A stretch of 64,000 nucleotides of DNA from Alcanivoracaceae bacterium (GTDB lineage: Bacteria > Pseudomonadota > Gammaproteobacteria > Pseudomonadales > Alcanivoracaceae), in contig PAJO01000034.1 of assembly GCA_002706085.1 (NCBI GenBank), forward strand, positions 28,212-92,211, given 5' to 3'. Positions 53,332 through 63,928 of this stretch are shown here, piece by piece; within the stretch, counting starts at the first letter, position 1; each line of letters starts with the position of its first letter. Below the pieces are notes generated by a model that saw only the letters and a program-made list of their open reading frames with translations, made no database searches and had not been told where the DNA came from. The translations under genes and the position numbers were made by a program.

Positions 53332-53895
53332 TCAACTGCACTCACTGTGCCGCGGACAGGTGATGAGGTGGTCATTGACCATGCCCACCGCCTGCATGAA
53401 GGCATAGACAATGGTCGGCCCGACGAACTTGAAACCGGCTTTTTTCAGGGCCTTGCTCATGGCTTCAGCGGTAGGCGTCAGGGCCGGCACCTCGGCAAGC
53501 GTCGCAAAATGGTTGATCGTCGGGGTACCGTCGACAAAATCCCAGAGAAAGCCAGACAAGCTCTGTCCGCGATCACGCATGGCGAGAAAGGCCTGGGCAT
53601 TGCCAATGGTGGCCGCCACCTTGAGTCGATTGCGGATAATCCCGGGATCCGCCAGCAAGGCAGCCACCTTCGCCTCGTCATAACGGGCGATCTTTTCCGG
53701 ATCGAAGCCATCAAAAACCTGCCGATAGTGCTCACGCTTGCGCAGCACCGTGATCCAGCTGAGGCCCGCCTGGGCACCTTCCAGATTCAGGCACTCGAAC
53801 AGGGTCTGATCGTCATATTCCGGAACGCCCCATTCTTCATCATGGTAGCGCTGATAGAGCGGGTCATCCCCGCACCAGGGACAGCGGTCTTTCAT
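53332..53895 (-). CDS. tag: DNA-3-methyladenine glycosylase I
   Basis: The 187-residue enzyme removes 3-methyladenine from DNA. MKDRCPWCGDDPLYQRYHDEEWGVPEYDDQTLFECLNLEGAQAGLSWITVLRKREHYRQVF is characteristic, with the catalytic Glu of DEEW, and HLITCPRHSEC at the C-terminus supplies the other zinc ligands. The length matches E. coli Tag. ATG 53895 is the family start; the gene overlaps the upstream WYL regulator by 32 bases. Confidence 0.95.
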   Translation of the reverse strand: MKDRCPWCGDDPLYQRYHDEEWGVPEYDDQTLFECLNLEGAQAGLSWITVLRKREHYRQVFDGFDPEKIARYDEAKVAALLADPGIIRNRLKVAATIGNAQAFLAMRDRGQSLSGFLWDFVDGTPTINHFATLAEVPALTPTAEAMSKALKKAGFKFVGPTIVYAFMQAVGMVNDHLITCPRHSECS

Positions 53896-54586
53896 CGGCT
53901 TCTCTCTTTTCACACTGTTCGATTTCCAGGGCTTCATAATCCGCAAGCGTCTGACCAGGCATGACCGGATAATGGCTGCCCAGGGTTTGCAGAATGACGA
54001 TCCGGTCGACACGAAAATGCCGAAATGCCCTGCGCAATTCGCACCATCCCACCAGGGTCCAGCAATGGCCCCAGAAATACAGCCCCAACGGCCAAAGCGT
54101 ACGCACACTCTGGGCGTCCAAGGCATCGCGGTAATGAATCTGCACCTTCACTTGATCGGCGATAGCCCGCTGCAGGGGATCGAGCAACGCACCAAGCATC
54201 CTTCGCTCGGGCAAGGCTGGCGCGGTTACCGTCGCTGTCTGCGCCCGTAACCGGGCCGGCACCGCCATGGCGAGTTTTTCCTGAACGGCCTGCAAAACTC
54301 CCGCCTGGCGCTGCCCAGCCCAACCTTGCGCCATGGCCAACCCGGTCAGCAACGCCTGCCATTCCTCGGCACTGAACATCAGCGGAGGGAGTTGATATCC
54401 CTCCAGCAGGGCATAGCCCTTGCCCGCCTGGGCGTAGACCGGCACGCCACTGCCACACAGATGGTCAATATCCCGGTAAATGGTGCGCTCCGACACCTCC
54501 AGGCGCTGCGCCAGAGTCTGGGCCGTGGTCCAGGGGTTGGCCCCGATGATCTGTACGATCTGAAACAAGCGTTCCGCGCGTCGCAT
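53864..54586 (-). CDS. HTH/WYL-domain transcriptional regulator (YafY family)
   Basis: The 240-residue protein has an N-terminal DeoR-type HTH (MRRAERLFQIVQIIGANPWTTAQTLAQRLEVSERTIYRDIDHLCGSGVPVYAQAGKGYALLEGYQLPPLMFSAEEWQAL) and a C-terminal WYL domain (VQIHYRDALDAQSVRTLWPLGLYFWGHCWTLVGWCELRRAFRHFRVDRI). WYL proteins often sense nucleic acid signals and regulate stress or defence genes. It overlaps tag by 32 bases, so both are probably cotranscribed and the regulator may respond to DNA damage (inference). Confidence 0.88.
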   Translation of the reverse strand: MRRAERLFQIVQIIGANPWTTAQTLAQRLEVSERTIYRDIDHLCGSGVPVYAQAGKGYALLEGYQLPPLMFSAEEWQALLTGLAMAQGWAGQRQAGVLQAVQEKLAMAVPARLRAQTATVTAPALPERRMLGALLDPLQRAIADQVKVQIHYRDALDAQSVRTLWPLGLYFWGHCWTLVGWCELRRAFRHFRVDRIVILQTLGSHYPVMPGQTLADYEALEIEQCEKREADERPLSLVRG

Positions 54587-54765
54587 GGTCTTCCCTGTGA
54601 TATGTCGCCTGACGGCCTGCCGGCCGATATCCACACCATTCTACCCGGTGTCTACTGACACCCTGCTGTCAGTAGTTGCGAGAGGCGCAACAGCGGTATC
54701 ACCGCTGCGGACGGCCCGGTATACTTGCGCCTTCGCGGAAAATGTATTGAACAACAGGATTCACC

Positions 54766-55755
54766 ATGGCGGAACAACCGCAGACGGATATCATGACGTT
54801 TCAGGGCCTGATTCTGGCCCTTCAGCAATACTGGGCAGAGCAAGGTTGCGTGGTGGTACAGCCACTGGATATGGAAGTCGGTGCGGGTACCTTTCACCCC
54901 TCTACCTTCCTGCGCGCCATCGGCCCGGAGAACTGGAACAGTGCCTACGTGCAGCCTTCCCGTCGTCCCACCGACGGCCGTTACGGGGAAAACCCCAACC
55001 GGCTGCAGCACTACTACCAGTTCCAGGTGGTCCTGAAACCGTCGCCGGACAACATCCAGGAGCTGTACCTGGGTTCCCTGCGCATGCTGGGTTTTGATCC
55101 GCTGGTCCATGATATCCGCTTTGTGGAAGACAACTGGGAATCCCCAACGCTGGGCGCCTGGGGACTGGGTTGGGAAGTGTGGCTCAATGGCATGGAAGTG
55201 ACCCAGTTCACCTACTTCCAGCAGGTGGGCGGCATCGACTGCTACCCGGTGACCGGGGAAATCACCTACGGTCTTGAGCGTCTCGCCATGTACATTCAGG
55301 GCGTAGATTCGGTCTACGATCTGGTGTGGTCCGATGGCCCCTTCGGCAAAGTCACTTACGGCGATGTGTTCCTGCAAAACGAAGTGGAAATGTCCACGTT
55401 CAACTTCGAGCATGCCAACGTGGAAGAACTGTTCAAGCAGTTCGACCTGTTCGAATCCGAGTCCACCAAGCTGATCGAGGCCGGCCTGCCGCTGCCCGCC
55501 TATGAATATGTCCTGAAGGCCTCGCACACCTTCAACCTGCTGGATGCCCGCAAGGCCATCTCTGTCACCGAACGCCAGCGCTTTATCCTGCGGGTACGCA
55601 CCCTGGCCCGGGCCGTGGCCCAGGCCTACTTCGATGCGCGCCGCACGCTGGGTTTCCCCATGGCCGACGACGCCATTCGTGAGGAAGTGATGGCAGAGCT
55701 GCAAAAGCAGGATGAGAAAGCCGCCAAACAGGCGAACAAGAAGGGGAAGAAATAA
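54766..55755 (+). CDS. glyQ: Glycyl-tRNA synthetase alpha subunit
   Basis: The 329-residue protein is the catalytic subunit of the bacterial tetrameric glycyl-tRNA synthetase. [45 protein letters not shown] is the family start, followed by [31 protein letters not shown]. The basic C-terminal tail (KKGKK) is usual. It overlaps glyS by one base. Confidence 0.97.
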   Translation: MAEQPQTDIMTFQGLILALQQYWAEQGCVVVQPLDMEVGAGTFHPSTFLRAIGPENWNSAYVQPSRRPTDGRYGENPNRLQHYYQFQVVLKPSPDNIQELYLGSLRMLGFDPLVHDIRFVEDNWESPTLGAWGLGWEVWLNGMEVTQFTYFQQVGGIDCYPVTGEITYGLERLAMYIQGVDSVYDLVWSDGPFGKVTYGDVFLQNEVEMSTFNFEHANVEELFKQFDLFESESTKLIEAGLPLPAYEYVLKASHTFNLLDARKAISVTERQRFILRVRTLARAVAQAYFDARRTLGFPMADDAIREEVMAELQKQDEKAAKQANKKGKK

Positions 55756-57827
55756 TGTCCCGGGATTTGCTGATTGAACTGGGCACCGAAGAGCTGCCCC
55801 CAAAAGCCCTGCCGAACCTGAGTGCGGCGCTCACCGACGAGTTTGTTCGCCAGCTGGATGAAGCAGGACTGAATCACGGTGACGTAGAAAGCTTTGCCGC
55901 CCCCCGTCGTCTGGCGGTACTGGTACGTGGCCTGGACGACAAACAGGCTGACCGTGACATCGAACGCCAGGGCCCGGCCGTACAGGCGGCCTTCGACAAG
56001 GACGGCAACCCCACCAAGGCCGCCCAAGGCTTTGCCGCTTCACTGGGTCTGACCGTGGACCAACTGGGCCGCCAGGACACCGGCAAGGGCGAACGTCTGG
56101 TCGCCAACATTACCGAGCAGGGCAAGCCCACCGTTGAGCTGGTGCCGGAATTCTTTGCCCAGGCCATTCAGAAACTGCCGATCCCCAAACGCATGCGCTG
56201 GGGCAAACGCAAGGTACAGTTTGTGCGCCCCGCGCACTGGCTTGTGGCGCTGTTTGGTGACGAAGTAGTGCCGTTCGAGTTGCTGGACCTGCAATCCGGT
56301 CGCACCAGCTATGGCCACCGTTTCCACGCACCGGGTGCCATCGAGCTGGCCAACGCCGGTGAATACCCGACACGGATGGAAAATGACGGTCATGTGATCG
56401 CTGACTTCAATCGCCGCAAGGCCATGATCGAAGAACAGGCCATTGCCGCAGGCAAGCAGGCCGGCGGCACGGCGCAGATTGACCCTGACCTGCTCAACGA
56501 AGTTACCGCGCTGGTGGAATGGCCTGAAGCCCTCACCGGCAGCTTCGACGAGGACTTCCTGCGGGTCCCCCAGGAAGCACTGATCAGCGCCATGGAAGAA
56601 CACCAGAAGTACTTCTCTGTTCTGGACGCCAACGGCAAGCTGATGCCCAGGTTCATTACCATCAGCAACATCCAGTCCAAGGATGCTGAACAGGTCATCG
56701 CCGGCAACGAGAAAGTGATTCGCCCGCGTCTGGCCGATGCGGCGTTTTTCTACGACAACGATTGCAAGAAGACCCTGGCGCAACACGGCGAGGGATTGGC
56801 CAATGTGGTGTTCCAGCAGCAGCTGGGTACCGTGGCGGACAAATGCCAGCGCATTGGTGCCCTGGCGGCAGTGATTGCCGAGCAGATTGGTGGCGACGCG
56901 GCCCAGGCCAAACTGGCGGGCGAGCTGAGCAAGGCCGACCTGAACAGCGAGATGGTGTACGAGTTCGACACCATGCAGGGCATCATGGGTTACTACCTGG
57001 CCCAGCGTGAAGGCCAGCCGGAAGAGGTCGCCAACGCACTGTACGAGCAGTACCTGCCGCGCTTCGCCGGCGACAGCCTGCCGCAGAGCAAGACTGGCAT
57101 GGCCGTCTCTCTGGCCGACAAGATTGATACCCTGGTGGGCATCTTCGGCATCGGCCAGAAGCCCAGCGGCACCAAGGATCCCTATGCCTTGCGTCGCGCC
57201 ACCCTGGGGGTGCTGCGCATCATCATCGAAAACGGTCTCGCCATTGACCTGCGTGAGCTGCTCGATCAGGCAGGCCAGCAACTTGGCGAACGCATTGATG
57301 CCAGCCAGATCGACGAGGCGTTCGATTTCATCAAGGGCCGTTACCGCGCCATGTACCAGGAGCGGGGCATTGCCACCCCGGTGATCCTGTCGGTACTGGC
57401 CATCGACGACGCCTGCCGCAAGCCACTGGATTTCGACCGACGCGTGAAAGCCGTTGCCGATTTCCAGCAGCGTGAAGAAGCTGCCGCGCTGGCCGCCGCC
57501 AATAAGCGGGTGTCCAACATTCTGGCCAAGCTCGACGGGGAACCGCCCGAAGAGATCGACGGCGCTCTTCTGGAAGACGACGCCGAACAGACCCTGACCA
57601 ATCTGGTCGTGGCCAGCTATGAGCAATCCGAACCGCTGCTGGAGCAGGGTGACTATCAGGGTGTGCTGGAAATGCTGGCCGAGCTGCGTGAACCGGTCGA
57701 TGCCTTCTTCGACACCGTGATGGTGATGGCCGAAGATGAAGCCGTACGCAACAACCGGCTGGCGTTGCTCGCATTCCTGCGTGATCTGTTCCTGAACGTG
57801 GCGGACATCAGTCTGCTGCAAGAGTAA
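55755..57827 (+). CDS. glyS: Glycyl-tRNA synthetase beta subunit
   Basis: The 690-residue beta subunit binds the t[26 protein letters not shown] is the conserved start; IPKRMRWGKRKVQFVRPAHWLVALFGDEVVPFELL and GTKDPYALRRATLGVLRIIIENGL follow. The C-terminal half has the ALBD/HD-like region ending in LAFLRDLFLNVADISLLQE. The start overlaps the last base of glyQ, indicating coupled synthesis of the two subunits. Confidence 0.97.
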   Translation: MSRDLLIELGTEELPPKALPNLSAALTDEFVRQLDEAGLNHGDVESFAAPRRLAVLVRGLDDKQADRDIERQGPAVQAAFDKDGNPTKAAQGFAASLGLTVDQLGRQDTGKGERLVANITEQGKPTVELVPEFFAQAIQKLPIPKRMRWGKRKVQFVRPAHWLVALFGDEVVPFELLDLQSGRTSYGHRFHAPGAIELANAGEYPTRMENDGHVIADFNRRKAMIEEQAIAAGKQAGGTAQIDPDLLNEVTALVEWPEALTGSFDEDFLRVPQEALISAMEEHQKYFSVLDANGKLMPRFITISNIQSKDAEQVIAGNEKVIRPRLADAAFFYDNDCKKTLAQHGEGLANVVFQQQLGTVADKCQRIGALAAVIAEQIGGDAAQAKLAGELSKADLNSEMVYEFDTMQGIMGYYLAQREGQPEEVANALYEQYLPRFAGDSLPQSKTGMAVSLADKIDTLVGIFGIGQKPSGTKDPYALRRATLGVLRIIIENGLAIDLRELLDQAGQQLGERIDASQIDEAFDFIKGRYRAMYQERGIATPVILSVLAIDDACRKPLDFDRRVKAVADFQQREEAAALAAANKRVSNILAKLDGEPPEEIDGALLEDDAEQTLTNLVVASYEQSEPLLEQGDYQGVLEMLAELREPVDAFFDTVMVMAEDEAVRNNRLALLAFLRDLFLNVADISLLQE

Positions 57828-57867
57828 GACGCAACACGCTGCACGCATCAAGCAACACGCAAAACCG

Positions 57868-57893
57868 GGCCGCAGTCACTGCGGCCTTTGTTT
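57868..57893 (+). terminator. Rho-independent terminator of glyQS
   Basis: GGCCGCAG (57868-57875) and CTGCGGCC (57879-57886) form an 8-bp stem with a TCA loop, followed by TTTGTTT, 41 bases after the glyS stop. Confidence 0.8.
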
Positions 57894-57910
57894 ATACACC
57901 CAACACTGCT

Positions 57911-58061
57911 GTAAGAGCGTCGCTGGCGGCGCGATCACAACGTCGTGAGTGACGAAAACGAGTTTCGAAAGATAAAACCCGCAGACCATTCGGTTTCAAG
58001 GTTTTAGAAACTCGTTACCCGTCCCAGGCCAAGGTGATCGCGCCGCCAGCGACGCTCCTAC
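57911..58061. repeat. GTAGGAGCGTCGC-type inverted repeat, copy A
   Basis: Arms 57911-57938 and 58034-58061 are 28-bp inverted copies with one mismatch (GTAAGAGC in place of GTAGGAGC). Reading the minus strand, the loop shares long matches with the loop of copy B at 60179: GATCACCTTGGCC, then GTAACGAGT, AAAACCTT and CTTTCGAAACTCG. Copies A and B are in opposite orientation. Confidence 0.85.
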
Positions 58062-58083
58062 AACTAAGGCACAGGGTTTATTC

Positions 58084-58626
58084 ATGAACAAACTCATCAT
58101 CCTCGACCGCGACGGGGTCATTAACGAAGACTCCGATGCCTACATCAAGACGGTAGACGAATGGGTTCCAATCCCGGGCAGCATCAAGGCCATCGCACGG
58201 CTCAGCCAAGCGGGATATACCGTGGTGGTGGCCACCAATCAGTCCGGGATTGGTCGTGGCTACTATGACGTGGCCACCCTGGATGCCATGCATGCGCGGA
58301 TGCGTGAATTGGTGGCCGCGCAAGGCGGTGAAATGGGCGGTATTTTCTACTGCCCCCACGGCCCGGACGATGGCTGCGACTGCCGCAAACCCCTTCCCGG
58401 TCTAATCGACCAGATTGTTACCGAGTATGGCGATGTCACCGGAGCACCACTGATTGGTGATAGCCTTAGGGACCTGCAAGCGGGAATCGCTCGTCACTGC
58501 CAACCGGTGCTGGTACTCACCGGCAAGGGACAAAAGACCCTGGACAAGGGCCTGCCCGAGACATTGGGTGACGTGGCCATTTTTGATTCTCTTGCCGACT
58601 TTGTTGATCACACCTTGAAGGACTAG
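58084..58626 (+). CDS. gmhB: D-glycero-beta-D-manno-heptose 1,7-bisphosphate 7-phosphatase
   Basis: The 180-residue HAD phosphatase has the nucleophile motif LDRDGVINEDSDAYIK, VVATNQSGIGRGYYD, the zinc ligands CPHGPDDGCDCRKP and a final GDSLRDLQAGI. It removes the 7-phosphate in ADP-heptose synthesis for the LPS core. The ATG at 58084 follows a weak ribosome binding site. PlsC follows after 2 bases. Confidence 0.95.
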   Translation: MNKLIILDRDGVINEDSDAYIKTVDEWVPIPGSIKAIARLSQAGYTVVVATNQSGIGRGYYDVATLDAMHARMRELVAAQGGEMGGIFYCPHGPDDGCDCRKPLPGLIDQIVTEYGDVTGAPLIGDSLRDLQAGIARHCQPVLVLTGKGQKTLDKGLPETLGDVAIFDSLADFVDHTLKD

Positions 58627-58628
58627 GT

Positions 58629-59354
58629 ATGCAGCACGACACACCGTCGCTGTCGATCAAGGTTCGCAGCGCGCTGTTTTTCGTGCTGTATAACCTTGCC
58701 GGAATCATTTACAGCTTTTTCTGCGTCATCGTTGGCTTCTGGCTGCCGATGCGCCCCCGCCATCGTTTTATCAACCAGTGGACTCACCTGACCATGTGGC
58801 TCGACCGCCACCTCAATGGGGTGAAGGTGCAGCTGGAAGGGGTCCATAACCTGCCCGATGCACCTTGCGTGGTGCTCTCCAATCACCAGAGCAGCTGGGA
58901 AACCTTTTTCCTGCAAACGCTCATCTGTCCGCAGACTACCGTGGTCAAACGGGAGCTGTTGTGGATCCCGTTTTTCGGTTGGGGGCTGGCCCTGCTCAAC
59001 CCCATTCGCATTGACCGCAGCAAAGGCAATGCCGCACTGAAATCCCTGCTCAAGCAAGGCAAGGAACGACTGCAACAGGGACTACCGGTAGTCATTTTCC
59101 CGGAAGGGACACGCCAACCACCGGGCACCATCGGTCGCTTCAATCATGGCGGCACCATGCTGGCCTGCCAGGCCGGTGTCCCGGTGGTAGCCATCAGTAG
59201 CAACAGCGGTGATTGCTGGCCCAAAGGCAGCTGGATTCGCTATCCCGGCACCATCACCGTTCGCATCAGCCCCCCGATCGGCACGGAAGGAAAGAAAGCC
59301 CAGCAGGTCACCGCAGAAGTACAGCAGTGGATTCAGGAGCATTATCCGGGGTAG
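58629..59354 (+). CDS. 1-acylglycerol-3-phosphate acyltransferase (PlsC) family protein
   Basis: The 241-residue protein has one or two N-terminal membrane helices (ALFFVLYNLAGIIYSFFCVIVGFWL) and the acyltransferase motifs. The first catalytic block reads NHQSSWETFF, so it is HX4E rather than the usual HX4D. VIFPEGTRQPPG and CQAGVPVVAISSNSG are the later blocks. It transfers acyl groups in phospholipid or related lipid synthesis. It starts 2 bases after the gmhB stop, so both belong to one operon, an order common in gammaproteobacteria next to glyQS. Confidence 0.92.
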   Translation: MQHDTPSLSIKVRSALFFVLYNLAGIIYSFFCVIVGFWLPMRPRHRFINQWTHLTMWLDRHLNGVKVQLEGVHNLPDAPCVVLSNHQSSWETFFLQTLICPQTTVVKRELLWIPFFGWGLALLNPIRIDRSKGNAALKSLLKQGKERLQQGLPVVIFPEGTRQPPGTIGRFNHGGTMLACQAGVPVVAISSNSGDCWPKGSWIRYPGTITVRISPPIGTEGKKAQQVTAEVQQWIQEHYPG

Positions 59355-59715
59355 GGCAGGGCGTTTATTCGGGAAACGTGGGCGGCTAGCAGAACCGGTT
59401 GCCTCGCTTGGGCTCGGTTCGTTATGCGAGTGTTTTGTATAGGCTCTGGAATCCTTACCTCGTTTAGACTCGGATCGCCATGCGAGCATGGCTCCTACAA
59501 AGTGCTCGGGTTATTTATTGGCGCCGAACTCAACGATCTGAAAGGCGTTTCCGTTCTTCTAAAAAACCTGGGAACTATTTTGGGTTTGCCTTTCCAATCA
59601 AGTGTAGCTTGTAGCTGACATCTCACATCTATTTTAACCAAACCCTTATTGCCAACCCTGCTTAAAATAATTAGAGTCGTCGCGCAGTTAAATGACAAAT
59701 CACAAGGGCATAATA
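59355..59715. other. 361-bp intergenic region with repeat remnants before the H-NS-like gene
   Basis: The left half holds diverged repeat remnants: GGCTCGGTTCGTTATGCGAG (59410-59429) and a GCCATGCGAGCATGGCTCCTAC unit at about 59477-59498, single-armed relatives of the element at 1043. The right half is AT-rich (59600-59700) and probably contains the promoter of the H-NS-like gene, with TTGCCA at 59649 and TAAAAT at 59663, at unsuitable spacing for a confident call. TGTAGCTTGTAGCT (59602-59615) is a trace of the CAAGCTN family. Confidence 0.5.
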
Positions 59716-60072
59716 ATGACCATCAATCTTGATGAACTTTCCATCGACGAACTGGAAAAACTGATCAAGCAGGCGGAAGCCGCTCTGGATAAAAAGCGTA
59801 AGGCTGAGCTGAAAAATGCCCAGGCGGTACTGGAGAAGATGGCCAAGGAACTGGGCGTAGATCCTTCTGAACTGCTGAAGGCCAACGACAAGAAAAAGAC
59901 CCCTCGCAAGAAAACGGCTGGCAAGAAAAAAGCAGGGGTACGCAAACCTGCTGCAGTGAAATTCCGCGACCCGAACAACAGCAGCAACACCTGGACTGGA
60001 CGCGGTAAACGTCCGCTGTGGTTGCAGGATGCGCTGGCCAAAGGCGCCAAGCTGGAAGATTTTGCGGTGTAA
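59716..60072 (+). CDS. H-NS-family histone-like protein
   Basis: The 118-residue protein has an N-terminal coiled-coil oligomerisation region (DELSIDELEKLIKQAEAALDKKRKAELKNAQAVLEKMAKELGVDPSELLKA), a Lys-rich linker (KKKTPRKKTAGKKKAG) and a C-terminal DNA-binding motif (KFRDPNNSSNTWTGRGKRPLWLQDALAKGAKLEDFAV) in the TWTGRGxxP form of H-NS. It probably silences AT-rich DNA. ATG 59716 was chosen over 59692 because the spaced AAGGG at 59704 fits it. A terminator follows. Confidence 0.9.
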   Translation: MTINLDELSIDELEKLIKQAEAALDKKRKAELKNAQAVLEKMAKELGVDPSELLKANDKKKTPRKKTAGKKKAGVRKPAAVKFRDPNNSSNTWTGRGKRPLWLQDALAKGAKLEDFAV

Positions 60073-60107
60073 GGCAACGCTGACACGCGACACGCTTGCA
60101 CGCAAAG

Positions 60108-60138
60108 AAAAGCGAACCCATCGGGTTCGCTTTTTTTA
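60108..60138 (+). terminator. Rho-independent terminator of the H-NS-like gene
   Basis: AGCGAACCC (60111-60119) pairs with GGGTTCGCT (60123-60131) around a 3-base loop, followed by seven Ts, 36 bases after the stop. Confidence 0.88.
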
Positions 60139-60178
60139 TGGGTTCATCGTCAATTGACGCAATCAGAATCAGCTTCCC

Positions 60179-60316
60179 GTAGGAGCGTCGCTCGCGGCGC
60201 GATCACCTTGGCCAGGAGCGAGTAACGAGTGTCGAAAACCTTTAAGCCATCAGATCTGCTGATTTTGCCTTTCGAAACTCGCGACTTTGTGATCGCGCCG
60301 CGAGCGACGCTCCTAC
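60179..60316. repeat. GTAGGAGCGTCGC-type inverted repeat, copy B
   Basis: Arms 60179-60206 and 60289-60316 are perfect 28-bp inverted copies (GTAGGAGCGTCGCTCGCGG followed by CGCGATCAC). The 82-bp loop matches the loop of copy A read in reverse. Copies A and B bracket gmhB, plsC and the H-NS-like gene. It lies in the 319-bp gap between the H-NS-like gene and gyrB, which holds no other gene. Confidence 0.88.
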
Positions 60317-60331
60317 GGTGGCGCCGGTTGA

Positions 60332-60363
60332 TAAACAAAGGCCGCAGTCACTGCCTGCGGCCT
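60332..60363 (-). terminator. Rho-independent terminator of gyrB
   Basis: On the minus strand GGCCGCAG and CTGCGGCC pair across 60340-60362, followed by TTTGTTT. It is nearly the same stem as the glyQS terminator. Confidence 0.8.
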
Positions 60364-60391
60364 CGGTTAGGCGTGTTCCCTGTTGCGTTAA

Positions 60392-62818
<2,427 letters not shown>

Positions 62819-63928
62819 TTATTCACTCCCGGTAAGGGATCGAAGCTTGCCATGTTCCACGTGGAACATTTTGCTCTCGATCGCCTGTAAAGCGTTGTTG
62901 TCATTCACGATGGCCGCCCATTGGGGCGTATCCAGCGCGGTTATCAATGTCTGGTGGCCCGTCATCGCCAGGTATTGAAGCAGACGGTGACGGTGCTCTT
63001 CGTCCAGCTCTGCGGCCAGATCATCCACCAGCAGGGTACACACCTTGCCCACTCGCTGTATCAGCGGTAGCTGAGCCAACACCATGCCATACGCCACCAG
63101 CTTGGCCTGACCACGGGACAACCGGTCCCGGGCCACTACCTCACCGATATCAATGCGAATATCCGACCGGTGAAAACCCGCCTGGCTGAACCCCCTGCGG
63201 ATATCGTCTTGCCGCAAGCGCTGCAGCGCAGCAAGAGTGTCTTCGCCTTTTTGGCGCCCGGTCTGCAGCCGTAAACGGATCTTCATGTCCGGCGATAGCA
63301 CGGCCAGGGCGTCATCAAGTCCAGCCTGCAGTTCTTTCAAATAGCTGCGGCGTAACCCTTCGATTCTATCAGAAGTCTGCGCCAGTTGCTGATCCCAAAA
63401 GCCCAATTCCCGCGGGTTTATGCTGCCACTGCGTAAAAGCGCATTGCGTTGCTTCAACGCAGCATTGGCGGTACGCCAGAGGGGCATAAAATCATGTTCC
63501 ACGTGGAACATTCCCCAGTCCATAAAGCGGCGACGCAGAGCCGAAGCCCCAAACACCAAGTCCACGGAGCCGGGATGAAGCGCCAATACCGGAAGCAATG
63601 TGGCCACCTCACTGAGGGCCTTCGGGGTGGCACCATCCAGCTTGATCGCATCAATGCCGCCCGGCGTCCGGCGAACCCCAAGACGGCGAACACTTTCACC
63701 ATCATGCACTTCCGCGTAGAGCGTCGCGGCTTCCGCCCCGTCACGCACAAGACGAGACAGGCGACCACCCCGAAACGAGCGCCCGCCACTGCCAATAAAA
63801 TAGATCGCCTCAAGCAGACTGGTCTTGCCACTGCCGTTATCACCCAGGATTACATTCAGGGAAGGAGACAGGCTGACATCCGCCTGACGGTAGTTACGAA
63901 AATCTCCCAGCTGGAGACGATTCAACAT
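62819..63928 (-). CDS. recF: DNA replication and repair protein RecF
   Basis: The 369-residue SMC-like ATPase has Walker A GDNGSGKTSLLEAIYFIG, the family block DWGMFHVEHDFMPLW at about residue 138-151, ALKQRNALL, the ABC signature RLSRGQAKLVAYGMVLAQ and Walker B LLVDDLAAELDEEHR. It helps load RecA on gaps at stalled forks. ATG 63928 gives MLNRLQLGDFRNYRQADVS. Two perfect parS sites lie inside, both read as MFHVEH in the protein. The second of them (residues 354-359) is in a C-terminal tail. dnaN should follow beyond the window edge, but no part of it is recognised. Confidence 0.96.
   Translation of the reverse strand: MLNRLQLGDFRNYRQADVSLSPSLNVILGDNGSGKTSLLEAIYFIGSGGRSFRGGRLSRLVRDGAEAATLYAEVHDGESVRRLGVRRTPGGIDAIKLDGATPKALSEVATLLPVLALHPGSVDLVFGASALRRRFMDWGMFHVEHDFMPLWRTANAALKQRNALLRSGSINPRELGFWDQQLAQTSDRIEGLRRSYLKELQAGLDDALAVLSPDMKIRLRLQTGRQKGEDTLAALQRLRQDDIRRGFSQAGFHRSDIRIDIGEVVARDRLSRGQAKLVAYGMVLAQLPLIQRVGKVCTLLVDDLAAELDEEHRHRLLQYLAMTGHQTLITALDTPQWAAIVNDNNALQAIESKMFHVEHGKLRSLTGSE
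62853..62868. promoter_or_regulatory. parS site 1 in recF 3' end
   Basis: TGTTCCACGTGGAACA is a perfect 16-bp palindrome matching the ParB binding site. It extends to an 18-bp palindrome with A and T. It codes for MFHVEH at recF residues 354-359. Confidence 0.9.
63495..63510. promoter_or_regulatory. parS site 2 inside recF
   Basis: This is the same 16-bp palindrome as site 1, also with flanking A/T, 642 bp away. It codes for MFHVEH at recF residues 140-145, where the RecF family has a natural WGxFHVE motif. Confidence 0.9.

Noticed and set aside
56040-57851. 603-codon frame antisense to glyS
   Set aside because: It is a shadow of a strongly coding GC-rich gene; glyS itself is unmistakable.
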